Assembly: GCF_005860795.2 (NCBI RefSeq)
Contig: NZ_CP058351.1
Span: forward strand, 62,001-126,000
Direction of reading: 5' to 3'
Source of the DNA: Peteryoungia desertarenae
Lineage (GTDB): Bacteria; Pseudomonadota; Alphaproteobacteria; Rhizobiales; Rhizobiaceae
DNA length: 64,000 bases
This document shows, piece by piece, positions 9,727-18,849 of this stretch; position 1 is the first letter of the stretch; each line of letters opens with the position of its first letter. A model generated the notes under the pieces. The model saw nothing but the letters and a program-made list of their open reading frames with translations. It made no database searches and had not been told where the DNA came from. The position numbers were made by a program, and so were the translations under genes.

Positions 9727-9999
9727 GCCGCCTATAAAGCATCGTATCGGGTCGCTGGACAAGATCAGCGACAGCTTTCGATGAATTCACGATCGCGTTC
9801 CGGTATGCTGGGCGGCTAAGGCCCCCGGGGCCTCAACGTGACCCTCGAACAGGGGTCAGATGTGGGGTCTGCCTCAAGTTTCTACAGCCAGTTCGTCCCC
9901 GCCGCCGCTTTGATCGACGGTCGACCAACTTCATCCGATCAAGCTGACAACGACGCGAGATTGTCCTTGAAAGCTGCCGGCAATCATCACTAAAACATC

Positions 10000-10010
10000 T
10001 TGTCCGACAA
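10000..10010. promoter_or_regulatory. TTGTCCGACAA palindrome upstream of the dehydratase gene
   Basis: A perfect TTGTC-N-GACAA palindrome ends 14 bp before the start of the enolase-superfamily gene. Related copies precede the FAH-family gene (16422-16440) and lie between the divergent FAD-oxidase and DenD genes (18850-18860). This looks like the operator of a GntR/FadR-type repressor, and the GntR gene at 16550-17272 is the obvious candidate. Confidence 0.5.
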
Positions 10011-10024
10011 CATGACAAATCAGC

Positions 10025-11275
10025 ATGACGGACCAGCCCAAAAAAGGCTTCGCAATTGGACGGGAGGACGGCGTGAGGATCACATCAATCGAGACTGTGC
10101 GTATTGCGGAGCGGGCCAATCTACTATGGGTTCTGGTCCATACCGATGAAGGATTGGCCGGCCTCGGCGAGACCTTTTTCGGGGCCGAAACGGTCGAAGC
10201 CTATCTCCATGAATATGTTGCACCGCGCGTGATCGGACGAGATCCGCTGGAGATCGACAGACTGGCTTCGGATCTGGTCGGCTATGTCGGGTTCAGGTCC
10301 TCAGGGGCAGAAGTCAGGGGCAATTCCGCCTTCGACATCGCGCTCTGGGATCTCTTCGGCAAAGTCACTGGCCAACCGATAGCACAGCTTCTGGGTGGTT
10401 TCACGCGCCGCGAGATCCGTACCTACAACACCTGTGCCGGCACGCAATACATCAAGAAGGCGACGGGACAGACGACAGCAAACTACGGGCTGGCAGCCGG
10501 GAGTGATTATGACGACCTCAACGGTTTCCTGCACAGGGCGGACGAGCTTGCCCATTCCCTGCTCGAAGACGGCATCACCGCGATGAAGATCTGGCCTTTC
10601 GATGCGGCAGCCGAACAGACGCGCGGAAGTTACATTTCTGCCGGCGACCTGAAACAGGCTCTGGTTCCGTTCGAAAAAATCCGCAAGGCCGTTGGCGACC
10701 GAATGGACATCATGGTGGAATTCCACTCCATGTGGCAATTGCTGCCGGCCTTGCAGATTGCCAAGGCGCTCGCTCCCTTCCAGACCTTCTGGCATGAAGA
10801 TCCGATCAAGATGGACAGTCTTTCAAGCCTCAGGCGCTATGCAGAGGTCTCACCGGCACCAATCTCGGCCTCGGAGACACTGGCCACTCGCTGGGGCTTC
10901 CGTGACTATCTGGAGACGGGCGTCGCCGGCATCGTCATGCTGGATGTTTCCTGGTGCGGTGGCATTTCGGAAGCGCGAAAGATCGCCGCCATGGCGGAAG
11001 CCTGGCACCTGCCTGTGGCACCACATGACTGCACGGGACCGGTTGTCCTGTGCGCCTCGACCCATCTGTCCCTCAACGCTCCAAATGCGCTTGTTCAGGA
11101 AAGCGTACGCGCCTTTTATCGGACCTGGTATCGCGACCTCGTGACGGCCTTGCCGGAGGTCAAGAGCGGCATGATCACCGTGCCGCCAGGCCCCGGTCTC
11201 GGTATGGAGCTCAATCCGGACCTTGATCGCGCCTTCACCGTCGCTCGCCGAATCTCGGACCAGTCTATCCTTTGA
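10025..11275 (+). CDS. Enolase-superfamily sugar-acid dehydratase (mandelate racemase/muconate lactonizing family)
   Basis: This is a 416-residue member of the mandelate racemase group. It has an N-terminal capping domain (SIETVRIAERANLLWVLVHT, GLGETFFGAETVEAYLHE) and a TIM barrel with metal-ligand positions in MVEFHSMW, WHEDPI and SASETLATR. The late histidine in VAPHDCTGPV is a likely general acid or base. Such proteins dehydrate aldonic or aldaric acids (mannonate, galactonate, tartrate and others); which one cannot be read from the sequence. The EamA permease follows after 34 bp and probably shares the transcript. A TTGTCnGACAA operator-like site lies just upstream. Confidence 0.82.
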   Translation: MTDQPKKGFAIGREDGVRITSIETVRIAERANLLWVLVHTDEGLAGLGETFFGAETVEAYLHEYVAPRVIGRDPLEIDRLASDLVGYVGFRSSGAEVRGNSAFDIALWDLFGKVTGQPIAQLLGGFTRREIRTYNTCAGTQYIKKATGQTTANYGLAAGSDYDDLNGFLHRADELAHSLLEDGITAMKIWPFDAAAEQTRGSYISAGDLKQALVPFEKIRKAVGDRMDIMVEFHSMWQLLPALQIAKALAPFQTFWHEDPIKMDSLSSLRRYAEVSPAPISASETLATRWGFRDYLETGVAGIVMLDVSWCGGISEARKIAAMAEAWHLPVAPHDCTGPVVLCASTHLSLNAPNALVQESVRAFYRTWYRDLVTALPEVKSGMITVPPGPGLGMELNPDLDRAFTVARRISDQSIL

Positions 11276-11309
11276 AGCCCCTGCTTCTCGTCATCTCTAC
11301 GGAGCCACC

Positions 11310-12233
11310 ATGACGACCTCAACGCCAAGCTCGCTCGGCAAAAACGCTCTTTCTGCCTATGCAGGACCCGCCGTCATGTTGCTCGGCATGCTTCTCTTTG
11401 CCCTCAATGACGCCATGGGAAAATGGCTCGTCGCCAGCTTCGGCCTGGGTCAGGTGATCCTGATCCGGAGCCTCGCAGCTCTCCTGATACTCGCGCCTTT
11501 TCTCTGGATGGCGGGTGCGAAGCCCATTCTGGAGGCAGAGCGGCCCTGGCTTCAACTTGCCCGCGTCGTCTTTTCCACACTGGAGCTCTTCTGCTTTTAT
11601 TATGCCGTCATGTATCTGCCGCTGGCCGATGTCATGACCTATTGGCTGGCAGCACCGATCTATGTGGCTGCAGCCGCTCCCTTTCTGCTTGGAGAAAAGG
11701 TCGGATGGCGGCGCTGGACTGCCATCGCCATCGGATTTCTGGGTGTCATCATTGCGCTTGAACCGTCCGGCGCCATGTTCACGGCACCCGCCCTGATATC
11801 GATTATCGGAACGGCTGCCTTCGCCTTCATGATGCTTTCGGGTCGCTCGTTGCGGGCAACGCCAGACAAGACACTGGTCTTCTTTCAGACGGCAGGTGCT
11901 GCGATTGCCGGTCTTGTCTTTGCCCCCTTCGACTGGACACCGCTGACCACCGTGACGGACGTCTTGATGCTCGGTCTCCTGGGCATTGTGGCCATGAGCG
12001 CCCATATGCTGGTCAATCGGGCCTTGAAGATTTCAGACGCCGCCACGGTGGCGCCGCTGCAATACACCCTGTTGCTCTGGGCGGTGGTCTTCGGCTGGCT
12101 GTTCTTCGGGGATGTGCCGCGCACGACCATGCTGATCGGTGCTGCCCTGATCGTCGGTTCGGGGCTCTTCATCTTCTTCCGTGAGCAACAATTGAAGAAG
12201 CGGGACAAGATCCTGCCCGCTGTTCCCGAATGA
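11310..12233 (+). CDS. EamA/DMT-family transporter
   Basis: This 307-residue inner-membrane protein has about ten hydrophobic helices in two EamA repeats. The first runs from PAVMLLGMLLFALNDAMGKW. The second begins around ALISIIGTAAFAFMMLSGRSLRA and ends in AALIVGSGLFIFFREQQ. The ATG at 11310 follows a GGAG site; the longer frame overlaps the dehydratase end. Members export or import metabolites and amino acids. Pairing with the dehydratase suggests movement of a sugar acid or its product, but this is inference. Confidence 0.82.
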   Translation: MTTSTPSSLGKNALSAYAGPAVMLLGMLLFALNDAMGKWLVASFGLGQVILIRSLAALLILAPFLWMAGAKPILEAERPWLQLARVVFSTLELFCFYYAVMYLPLADVMTYWLAAPIYVAAAAPFLLGEKVGWRRWTAIAIGFLGVIIALEPSGAMFTAPALISIIGTAAFAFMMLSGRSLRATPDKTLVFFQTAGAAIAGLVFAPFDWTPLTTVTDVLMLGLLGIVAMSAHMLVNRALKISDAATVAPLQYTLLLWAVVFGWLFFGDVPRTTMLIGAALIVGSGLFIFFREQQLKKRDKILPAVPE

Positions 12234-12254
12234 AAGTTCCAACGGAGAAAAGGC

Positions 12255-12290
12255 AGGAGCCCGCAACGGTTCCCAATTTGCGGGCTCCTT
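12255..12290. terminator. Bidirectional Rho-independent terminator
   Basis: The stem AGGAGCCCGCAA / TTGCGGGCTCCT encloses an 11-base loop. It sits between the convergent EamA gene (ends 12233) and the TRAP dctP gene (ends 12325), where it can stop transcription from both sides. Confidence 0.8.
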
Positions 12291-12324
12291 CTGATCCAGC
12301 CTTTATGGGCTGCGACCAGGGAGA

Positions 12325-13329
12325 TTATTTGCGGATCTCGGCAAGCTCGGCGAGGATCGAATCGACGATGTCAGCGCCGATCGTGTCCTTGTGCTTTTCG
12401 TAAACGACCATGGACTTTTCCCGAATCCGCTGCTGTTCTTCTTCGGACAGGACGTTCACCTGAAGGCCGGCGGCCTTGATCTTCTCCAGAGACTGCTTGT
12501 TCAGATCGCCAATGACGCTGCGCTGCAAGTCACGGCCCACGGCTGCGCATTCCCGCAAGGCAGCCTGTTCTTCTTGCGTATACGTGTCGAAGATCGGCTT
12601 TGAGAACAGGAACAGGAACGGCGTATAGGCGTGGTTCGTCTCGGTGATATAGTTCTGCACTTCGAAGAACTTCGAGGTATCGATCGTCACATAGGGGTTT
12701 TCCTGAGCATCGATCGCCTTTGTTTCAAGGGCGGAGAAAACCTCACCAAAAGCCATCGGGGTGGCGTTTGCGCCAAGGTTCTGGAAGGTATCCAGGAAGA
12801 TATTGTTCTGCATCACGCGAACCTTCATCCCCTCGAAGTCTTCCCACTTGGTGACGGGTCGAACGGAATTCGACAGATTGCGGAACCCGTTCTCCCAATA
12901 GGCGAGATTGATGAGGCCGGCCGCTTCCAGCTTCTCATTCATCATATCCCCGAATTCGCCGTCCAAGATCTGATAGGCTTCCTGGGCATTGGCGAAGAGG
13001 AAGGGCAGGTCAAAGACGCCGAGAGCCGGTTCGATGCCGACGAGTGGTGACGATGACGTGACCACGGCTTCCTGGACGCCGGAGCGCAGAGCCTGGGTTG
13101 CCTGCAGGTCGCCGCCGAGGGCACCGCCCCAGAAAGCCTGCAGCTTCAGCTTGCCGCCGCTCTTTTGATCAAGGCATGCCTGCATGGCGGTGATGCCGTT
13201 GCCGACCGGGTGGTCAGCATTGACGCCGTTCGACACACGGATCGTGCGATCATTGAACTGGGCGAAGGCTGGTGCCGCCGCCGTGACGGCGAAAGCAAGC
13301 GCGGTGGTTGTCAGTAGCAGTTTTCTCAT
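12325..13329 (-). CDS. dctP: TRAP transporter substrate-binding protein DctP
   Basis: This 334-residue periplasmic receptor has a signal peptide (MRKLLLTTTALAFAVTAAAP, cleavage near AFAQ). DctP-family signatures follow: RVSNGVNADHPVGNGITAM, the ligand-arginine region GMKVRVMQNNIFLDTFQNLGANATPM, and FGEVFSALETKAIDAQENPY. It is the last gene of the FAH-dctQ-dctM-dctP run and lies 48 bp after dctM. The ligand is probably a sugar acid, given the neighbouring enzymes; the sequence does not name it. Confidence 0.9.
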   Translation of the reverse strand: MRKLLLTTTALAFAVTAAAPAFAQFNDRTIRVSNGVNADHPVGNGITAMQACLDQKSGGKLKLQAFWGGALGGDLQATQALRSGVQEAVVTSSSPLVGIEPALGVFDLPFLFANAQEAYQILDGEFGDMMNEKLEAAGLINLAYWENGFRNLSNSVRPVTKWEDFEGMKVRVMQNNIFLDTFQNLGANATPMAFGEVFSALETKAIDAQENPYVTIDTSKFFEVQNYITETNHAYTPFLFLFSKPIFDTYTQEEQAALRECAAVGRDLQRSVIGDLNKQSLEKIKAAGLQVNVLSEEEQQRIREKSMVVYEKHKDTIGADIVDSILAELAEIRK

Positions 13330-13377
13330 GATGTATCCTCCCTTGGACTTGGTATGAGACTGTTGAACCTGTGTCTG

Positions 13378-14655
13378 TCAGCGCAGCCACTGCGCCGGTA
13401 TGATGACGATGTCCGGAAAGACAACGAGCAGCATCAGCACCAGCACCTGGGCCAGCAGGAAAGGCGTAATGCCGGTGACCACCCTCCCAAGTGGCACCCT
13501 TCCCACGCCGCTGACGACATTGAGAACCACGCCGACTGGCGGCGTGATGAGGCCGATGCAGCAGTTCATGATGAACATCACCCCGAAATAGACCGGGTCG
13601 ATACCCGCCTGCTTGATGATCGGCATCAGCACCGGCGTCAGGATCAGGATGGTCGGCGTCAGATCGAGCGCTGTCCCGACGACGAGCACGAGCAGCATGA
13701 TCACGAACATCAACAACATCGGACGATCGATCAGCGGCTCGATGAAGCGCGTGATTTCGCCGGGAATGTTCGCCGCCGTGATCAGCCAGGCCGAAACCAG
13801 AGCTGCGCAGACCAGGAACATGATGATCGATGTGGTTTTCGCTGCCTGCAGGATCACCCGTGGCAGATCCCTGAGCTTCAGTTCTCGGTAAATCACCGTG
13901 CCGACGAACAGCGCATAGGCCGCGGCAATGACGGCGGCCTCTGTCGGTGTGACCACACCCGCCTTGATACCACCCAGAATGATGACCGGCATGCCAAGCG
14001 CCCAGGCGGCACGACCGGTTGCCCTGAGGCGCTCGCGCGCCGGTGCCTTTGGCAGCGCCTCGACGTCGTCCTTCCGAACCACGATTTGCCAAGCGATGAT
14101 GAGCGAAAGTCCCATCAGGATGCCGGGAACGATGCCTGCCATGAAGAGCTGCGTGATGGAGACATTGGCCGCGACACCGAAAATGATGAAGGCCATGGAG
14201 GGTGGGATGACCGGCGCGATGATGCCGCCCGAAGCGATCAGGCCGGCGGAGCGCGGCACATTGTAACCGGCTTTCGCCATCATCGGGATGAGGATGGCCG
14301 CAAGAGCCGCCGTATCGGCAGCGGCCGAGCCGGAGATACTGGCCATGATGATCGCCGCCATGATGGCAACAATGCCGAGCCCGCCGCGGATATGTCCGAC
14401 ACAGGCAATGGCGAACTCGATGATGCGGCGGGAAAGTCCCCCGGCATTCATCAGTTCGCCGGCAAGGACGAAAAAGGGAATGGCAAGCAGGGTGAAGGTA
14501 TCGGCGCCGGCGATCATGTTCTGGGCAATGATCTGGCTGTTGAACATCCCCATGTACCACATGAGGGTGACGCCGCAGAACATCAGGGCAAAGGCCACAG
14601 GAACGCCGATTGCCATCGCACCGAGCAGAGAGACAACGAAGACGACCAGGGTCAT
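13378..14655 (-). CDS. dctM: TRAP transporter large permease DctM
   Basis: This 425-residue integral membrane protein of the DctM family has repeated hydrophobic helices and the conserved stretches GAMAIGVPVAFALMFCG, LLAIPFFVLAGELMNAGG and SGSAAADTAALAAILIPMM. It carries the sodium-coupled transport channel and works with DctQ. Its start overlaps the dctQ stop by 4 bp (ATGA). Length and motif order are normal for the family. Confidence 0.92.
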   Translation of the reverse strand: MTLVVFVVSLLGAMAIGVPVAFALMFCGVTLMWYMGMFNSQIIAQNMIAGADTFTLLAIPFFVLAGELMNAGGLSRRIIEFAIACVGHIRGGLGIVAIMAAIIMASISGSAAADTAALAAILIPMMAKAGYNVPRSAGLIASGGIIAPVIPPSMAFIIFGVAANVSITQLFMAGIVPGILMGLSLIIAWQIVVRKDDVEALPKAPARERLRATGRAAWALGMPVIILGGIKAGVVTPTEAAVIAAAYALFVGTVIYRELKLRDLPRVILQAAKTTSIIMFLVCAALVSAWLITAANIPGEITRFIEPLIDRPMLLMFVIMLLVLVVGTALDLTPTILILTPVLMPIIKQAGIDPVYFGVMFIMNCCIGLITPPVGVVLNVVSGVGRVPLGRVVTGITPFLLAQVLVLMLLVVFPDIVIIPAQWLR

Positions 14656-15188
14656 GTGCTGCGCTCCGCATGCTGATCGACGCCGTGACGCTCGCCGGCA
14701 AAGGCTGCAATCTCGTGTTCAGTGACCCTGCCGGTGGCAAGGCGGAACAGGCGTTCAAGCGCAATCAGGCTGCATCCGGCACCGGTGAAGAAGCCGATCC
14801 CGTAGACCCAGCCCATGGAGAGGCCTGTGACCGGCGCGCTCATGCTGACATTGATCGGCAATTGCTTCCACGTGCCCCAGAAGAAGAGGAGGGACACACC
14901 AAGGATGACCAGATTGGTCAGAAACATGCAGATCTGGCGGCCCTTGCGGCCGAAGCGGGCGACCAGCGTCTCGACCCCCATATGGCCATATTCGCGAAAT
15001 CCGACGACAGCACCGATGAAGGTCAGCCAGACGAAGAAGTATCGCGCCATTTCGTCTGACACCGTCAGCCCGGAATTGAAGGCATAGCGCAGAACGACAT
15101 TGACAAAGACCATGATGGCCATGCCCGACAGGAGCAGGATCAGCAGGGTCTCGAGAAATCGATAGAACAGGTCGACAAGCCTGGTCAT
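14652..15188 (-). CDS. dctQ: TRAP transporter small permease DctQ
   Basis: This 178-residue protein has four predicted helices, including LLILLLSGMAIMVFVNVVLRY near the N-terminus, and the DctQ motif DEMARYFFVWLTFIGAVVGFRE. The ATG at 15188 follows a GAGG site; a GTG two codons upstream is also possible. It overlaps dctM by 4 bp and lies 7 bp from the FAH-family stop, so all four genes form one operon. Confidence 0.9.
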   Translation of the reverse strand: MTRLVDLFYRFLETLLILLLSGMAIMVFVNVVLRYAFNSGLTVSDEMARYFFVWLTFIGAVVGFREYGHMGVETLVARFGRKGRQICMFLTNLVILGVSLLFFWGTWKQLPINVSMSAPVTGLSMGWVYGIGFFTGAGCSLIALERLFRLATGRVTEHEIAAFAGERHGVDQHAERST

Positions 15189-15195
15189 GATCACC

Positions 15196-16368
15196 TCATA
15201 CCCGGTCGAGGAGGCCGCGCCGGGCCAGGTTCTGCATCAGTGCCCGCGTCCCGAAGGTCCATTCCGCACAGGCATCGGTCCGTTCTACCCAGTTGATCAG
15301 GGCACCCAGGGCAGGCGTTGAAATCTCGACGCGATCGCCGACTTCATGGGTGAAGCCGAGGCCTGCACCGCGTCTGTCCTTCACCGGCGCAAACATCGTC
15401 CCGAGGAAGAGGACGGCACCGTCAGGATATTGATGGTTGCGATTGAGAAGCTGCGAAACGAGATTTTCGGGCGTTCGGCTGATGGACGCCATGGCGCTTT
15501 CACCTGTCATCTCGAACCCGTCCTGCCCTGAAACAACAAGCGAAAGCCGAAGCGTCTTGAGCTCGTCAAGAGTGAAATTCCGGTCAAAGAGGCGGATGAA
15601 GGGGCCGATGGCACAGGCGGCATTGTTGTCCTTGGCCTTTCCGAGCAGGAGCGCCGAGCGACCTTCGACATCGCGCAGGTTCACGTCATTGCCGAGCGTG
15701 GCGCCGACGATGGTGCCATCCGACCTGACTGCAAGAACCACCTCTGGTTCAGGATTGTTCCACTCTGAGATCGGATGAATGCCAACAAGATCACCGCATG
15801 CGACGGCGGACATCGGCTGCGCCTTTGTAAAGATTTCAGCGTCTGGCCCGATCCCGACTTCAAGATACTGGGACCACAGCCCCATTTCCTGAAGCAGGGA
15901 TTTCACCCGCGCGGCCTGATCCGACCCTGCGACCAGGCCCCGCAGACTGTCTCCCAGCACGGGAGCGAGGCGCGCGCGGATGTCCTGAGCCCGGCCAGCA
16001 TCGCCCTTGGCCTGCTCTTCGATGACACGCTCGAGCATGCTGTCGGCAAAGGTGACCCCGGCAGCCTTGACCGCCTGGAGATCGACCGGTGCCAAAAGCC
16101 TGCCGGATCTTCCGGCCAGAAAATCATCGATGCTGCCGAGGACGGGCAATTCGGCGTCTATCTGTGACAGCCGCGTCACAAGGCCATCGATCTCGAGGAG
16201 ACCTGCCATGGTCGCCGACACCGAAGTGAGATCAAGCACATGTCCGTCCCGAACCAGTACAGGACAGGGACCGCCCTCCACATCGCTCCAGACGCGACCG
16301 ACAAGGACCGCTTCGGCGACGTCGCGCGGCAGGATGTCAACTGCCCTGAGGCTTTGTTCTGGCGCCAA
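15196..16368 (-). CDS. Fumarylacetoacetate hydrolase-fold enzyme (AraD1-like)
   Basis: This protein of about 390 residues belongs to the FAH fold. Catalytic-domain landmarks are the metal-ligand glutamates in ISEWNNPEPEVVLAV, the aspartate in GATLGNDVNLRDVEGR, and AKDNNAACAIGPFIR. The frame opens at a TTG at 16440, but the best start is TTG 16368, because GGGGAGGAGG lies just upstream and the protein then begins near LVGRVW as in relatives. FAH-fold proteins in sugar-acid clusters often act as dehydratases or hydrolases on 2-keto-3-deoxy acids. A TTGTCAG-N5-CTGACAA inverted repeat lies upstream of this start. Confidence 0.78.
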   Translation of the reverse strand: MAPEQSLRAVDILPRDVAEAVLVGRVWSDVEGGPCPVLVRDGHVLDLTSVSATMAGLLEIDGLVTRLSQIDAELPVLGSIDDFLAGRSGRLLAPVDLQAVKAAGVTFADSMLERVIEEQAKGDAGRAQDIRARLAPVLGDSLRGLVAGSDQAARVKSLLQEMGLWSQYLEVGIGPDAEIFTKAQPMSAVACGDLVGIHPISEWNNPEPEVVLAVRSDGTIVGATLGNDVNLRDVEGRSALLLGKAKDNNAACAIGPFIRLFDRNFTLDELKTLRLSLVVSGQDGFEMTGESAMASISRTPENLVSQLLNRNHQYPDGAVLFLGTMFAPVKDRRGAGLGFTHEVGDRVEISTPALGALINWVERTDACAEWTFGTRALMQNLARRGLLDRV

Positions 16369-16421
16369 GACTGGACCTCCTCCCCGTCTCAAGACAAGGC
16401 ATCTCCCGTTGCCTTGCCCTA

Positions 16422-16440
16422 TTGTCAGGATGTCTGACAA
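16422..16440. promoter_or_regulatory. TTGTCAG-N5-CTGACAA inverted repeat upstream of the FAH-TRAP operon
   Basis: Perfect 7-bp arms lie 54 bp upstream of the chosen FAH-family start. The right half (TGTCTGACAA) also fits the TTGTCnGACAA motif seen at 10000 and 18850. It is probably a binding site for the GntR regulator encoded immediately upstream. Confidence 0.5.
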
Positions 16441-16549
16441 CTACACCCGCAAAGTCATAAAACGAGATTCCCGCCCTGTCCAGCCTGCAATCGGCAGCGG
16501 TGCTTTTTCTGCCGCTTTTCGCCTTCCCTGCCGATGCGGGCGGCTGAAC

Positions 16550-17272
16550 TCAGAACTGCTCCAGACTGAGATCGATCCGCGTCGCTGCCCCGTGCAAATG
16601 CTGGCGCATCGCCTCGCGCGCGGCTCGCGCATCGCGGCTCATGATCGCGTCGCGAAGCACGACATGCTCTGCGATGGTCACCTCGACGATTTCTTCGAGG
16701 ACGGCTCTGGAGCGGGCGGCATTGATCGCCTGACTGATACGTTCGGCGATAAAGCCGATGAACATTGCAAAATATTCGTTCTGGGTTGCTTCAGCTACGG
16801 CGCGGTGAAACGCGAGATCGGCAATGATCCCCTCTTCCGTCCATTTTTCCGCACCCGACATTCGGGCTAAGGCGGCGTCGATCTCGGCAAGATCCTCATC
16901 CGTGTGATGTACCGCTGCCAGTCCCGCTGCCTCGATTTCAAGGGGAACCCGAAGCTGGAAGAGGGCCCGGAAACTCTGTCGGTCGAAAAGCTCTCCATCC
17001 TTGATCCTGATCGGGCGTGTCGAACGTTCGCTGACGAAGGCGCCGACCCCCTGGCGGGTTTCGACAAGACCTTCATTGCGCAATTGCGCGATTGCCTCGC
17101 GGATGACCGAACGGCTGACGCCCAGTGTCTTCGCCAGGACATGTTCGGTGGGAAGCCTTTCACCTGGCTGCAGTCGCCCCTCATGAATCTCGGATGCAAT
17201 CTGTGCCGCAATTCGGGTCGGCAAGTGCTCGTTGCGCCGAATATGCCCCAGATTCATCTGCCCCAAATCCAT
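16550..17272 (-). CDS. GntR/FadR-family transcriptional regulator
   Basis: This 240-residue regulator has an N-terminal winged helix (RIAAQIASEIHEGRLQPGERL, then LGVSRSVIREAIAQLRNEGLV) and a C-terminal all-helical FCD effector domain (PLEIEAAGLAAVHHTDEDL and FHRAVAEATQNEYFAMFIGF, with metal-ligand histidines). The ATG at 17272 was chosen because an 18-bp palindrome lies just upstream; a longer start at 17320 would place it inside the coding region. It sits between the FAD oxidase and the FAH-TRAP genes. Such regulators usually sense the sugar acid or intermediate of their own cluster and repress it. Confidence 0.87.
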   Translation of the reverse strand: MDLGQMNLGHIRRNEHLPTRIAAQIASEIHEGRLQPGERLPTEHVLAKTLGVSRSVIREAIAQLRNEGLVETRQGVGAFVSERSTRPIRIKDGELFDRQSFRALFQLRVPLEIEAAGLAAVHHTDEDLAEIDAALARMSGAEKWTEEGIIADLAFHRAVAEATQNEYFAMFIGFIAERISQAINAARSRAVLEEIVEVTIAEHVVLRDAIMSRDARAAREAMRQHLHGAATRIDLSLEQF

Positions 17273-17290
17273 CGATCGATCGCCCTTTTT

Positions 17291-17308
17291 CGGTTCGCAT
17301 GCGAACCG
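17291..17308. promoter_or_regulatory. Perfect palindrome in the GntR gene leader
   Basis: CGGTTCGCATGCGAACCG is an 18-bp perfect palindrome. It lies 19 bp upstream of the chosen GntR start and 6 bp after the FAD-oxidase stop. It may be an autoregulatory operator or an mRNA stem between the two genes. It differs from the TTGTCnGACAA sites. Confidence 0.45.
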
Positions 17309-17313
17309 GTTTT

Positions 17314-18771
17314 TCACCAAATGCCGTCAAAATTCAATTGGCAGCCGGGATTCATGATCCGGTCCGGATCGATCGCCTGCTTGATCGCCGCCAGAAGATC
17401 GGCCTGCGGCTTTGGCAAGCGCTTCAGAAAATCGTCCCGCTTCAGCCGTCCAATGCCATGTTCTGCACTGATCGAGCCCCCGAACCTATCAAGGACCTCG
17501 TTGAGGACCAACTTGGATTTCGCAATCATCTCGGCTTTTTCCGCCAAGGACAGGTCACTTGGCGGCAGGACGTTCAGATGGACATTGCCATCGCCGACAT
17601 GTCCGTAGGAAACACACAGACATTCGGGCAGACGGGCCCGCACCGCCGCTTCCGCCTCGCCAACGAATTCCGCCAGTCGGGAGAGGGACACTGAAAGATC
17701 CGTCCGGAGATGCAGTCCTCTTTTTGCCTGCCCTTCATTCATGCCTTCACGAAAGAGCCAGAGATTGCGGGCCTGCAGGCGAGACTGAGCAACGACGCCA
17801 TCAAGCACAAGTCCGTCTTCCATCACGGCTTCGAGGAAGCGCTGCATCAGATCATCCACATCGACGAGACCGGATCCGGAGATCTCCATCAGGACATAGG
17901 CCGGATAGTGGTCCTTCATCGGAAGGGGAAGATCCGGCATGGCCTCACGGGCGAGCGTGAAAGCAAGCGGCGGCATGAATTCGAAGGCCGACATCAAGTC
18001 GCAGCAATCGCGCCTCGCCCGACGATAAAGCGCAATCGCGTCATCAAGAGAGGCCAATCCGAGCAAAGCGGTCGCCACCTGCTCCACTTTCGGCATCAGT
18101 TTGAGCGAAACGGCGGTAATGATGCCGAGTGTTCCTTCGGCACCGATAAACAACTGCTTGAGATCGATGCCGCGATTATCCTTGCGCAGAGTCGAGAGAC
18201 CTTCGAAGATGCTGCCATCGGGGAGCACGACTTCAAGGCCGAGGACGAGGTCCCGGGTCATGCCATAACGCAGGACATTGATGCCGCCGGCATTGGTCGA
18301 GACATTGCCGCCAATGCGGCAGGAGCCCTGCGCACCCAGCGATAGGGGGAAGAAGAGACCGCTTTCCTCAACCTTTTCCTTGAGGTCAGAGAGGATAACA
18401 CCGGCTTCTGCGACCACGGAGAAGTCATCGGGCTCGAGACTGCGGATCTCCGTCATCCGCTCGAGACTGATGATCACCTGTCCTGAAGGCTGATCTGGTA
18501 TTGCACCAAGCACCAGGCCGGTATTTCCGCCCTGGGGGACGATGGCCAGCTTAAGTTCTGCGGCGGCGCGAACCGATCTGACAACGTCCTGGGTATTTCG
18601 TGGCCGAAGGACAGCCAAAGCCCCGGTGGTCACATCGCCGTGCCAGTCCCGGCAATAGCCAAGAACTTCGGGACCGGACAGGACACAGTCCGGGCCAAGC
18701 CTTGCGGCCAGTTCCGCAACAAGATCATCGGCTCGCGCGGCCCCACCCGTCCCTGTTTTCCGTACTTCCAT
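17314..18771 (-). CDS. FAD-linked 2-hydroxyacid oxidase/dehydrogenase (GlcD/D2HGDH-like)
   Basis: This flavoprotein of about 485 residues oxidises a D-2-hydroxy acid. The PCMH-type FAD domain includes VPQGGNTGLVLGAIP, NVSTNAGGINVLRYGMTRD and the pyrophosphate-binding IGAEGTLGIIT. The C-terminal FAD-oxidase domain contains SYGHVGDGNVHLNVLPP and SAEHGIG, with the metal-binding histidines. The ATG at 18771 follows a GGGGA site; an earlier in-frame start at 18840 is possible. It is divergent from the DenD-like gene, with a TTATCAGACAA site between them, and is first in the operon that continues with the GntR gene. Confidence 0.83.
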   Translation of the reverse strand: MEVRKTGTGGAARADDLVAELAARLGPDCVLSGPEVLGYCRDWHGDVTTGALAVLRPRNTQDVVRSVRAAAELKLAIVPQGGNTGLVLGAIPDQPSGQVIISLERMTEIRSLEPDDFSVVAEAGVILSDLKEKVEESGLFFPLSLGAQGSCRIGGNVSTNAGGINVLRYGMTRDLVLGLEVVLPDGSIFEGLSTLRKDNRGIDLKQLFIGAEGTLGIITAVSLKLMPKVEQVATALLGLASLDDAIALYRRARRDCCDLMSAFEFMPPLAFTLAREAMPDLPLPMKDHYPAYVLMEISGSGLVDVDDLMQRFLEAVMEDGLVLDGVVAQSRLQARNLWLFREGMNEGQAKRGLHLRTDLSVSLSRLAEFVGEAEAAVRARLPECLCVSYGHVGDGNVHLNVLPPSDLSLAEKAEMIAKSKLVLNEVLDRFGGSISAEHGIGRLKRDDFLKRLPKPQADLLAAIKQAIDPDRIMNPGCQLNFDGIW

Positions 18772-18849
18772 TTTGGTCCCCGATCTCCCGCGCATCAGCT
18801 GCCGGATGCGGATTTCGAACAATTCAGTTTTCAACGGCATGATATAAGG

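Noticed and set aside
13354..14676. Plus-strand frame of 440 codons rich in D, H, R and E
   Set aside because: It is the complement of dctM; no family resemblance.
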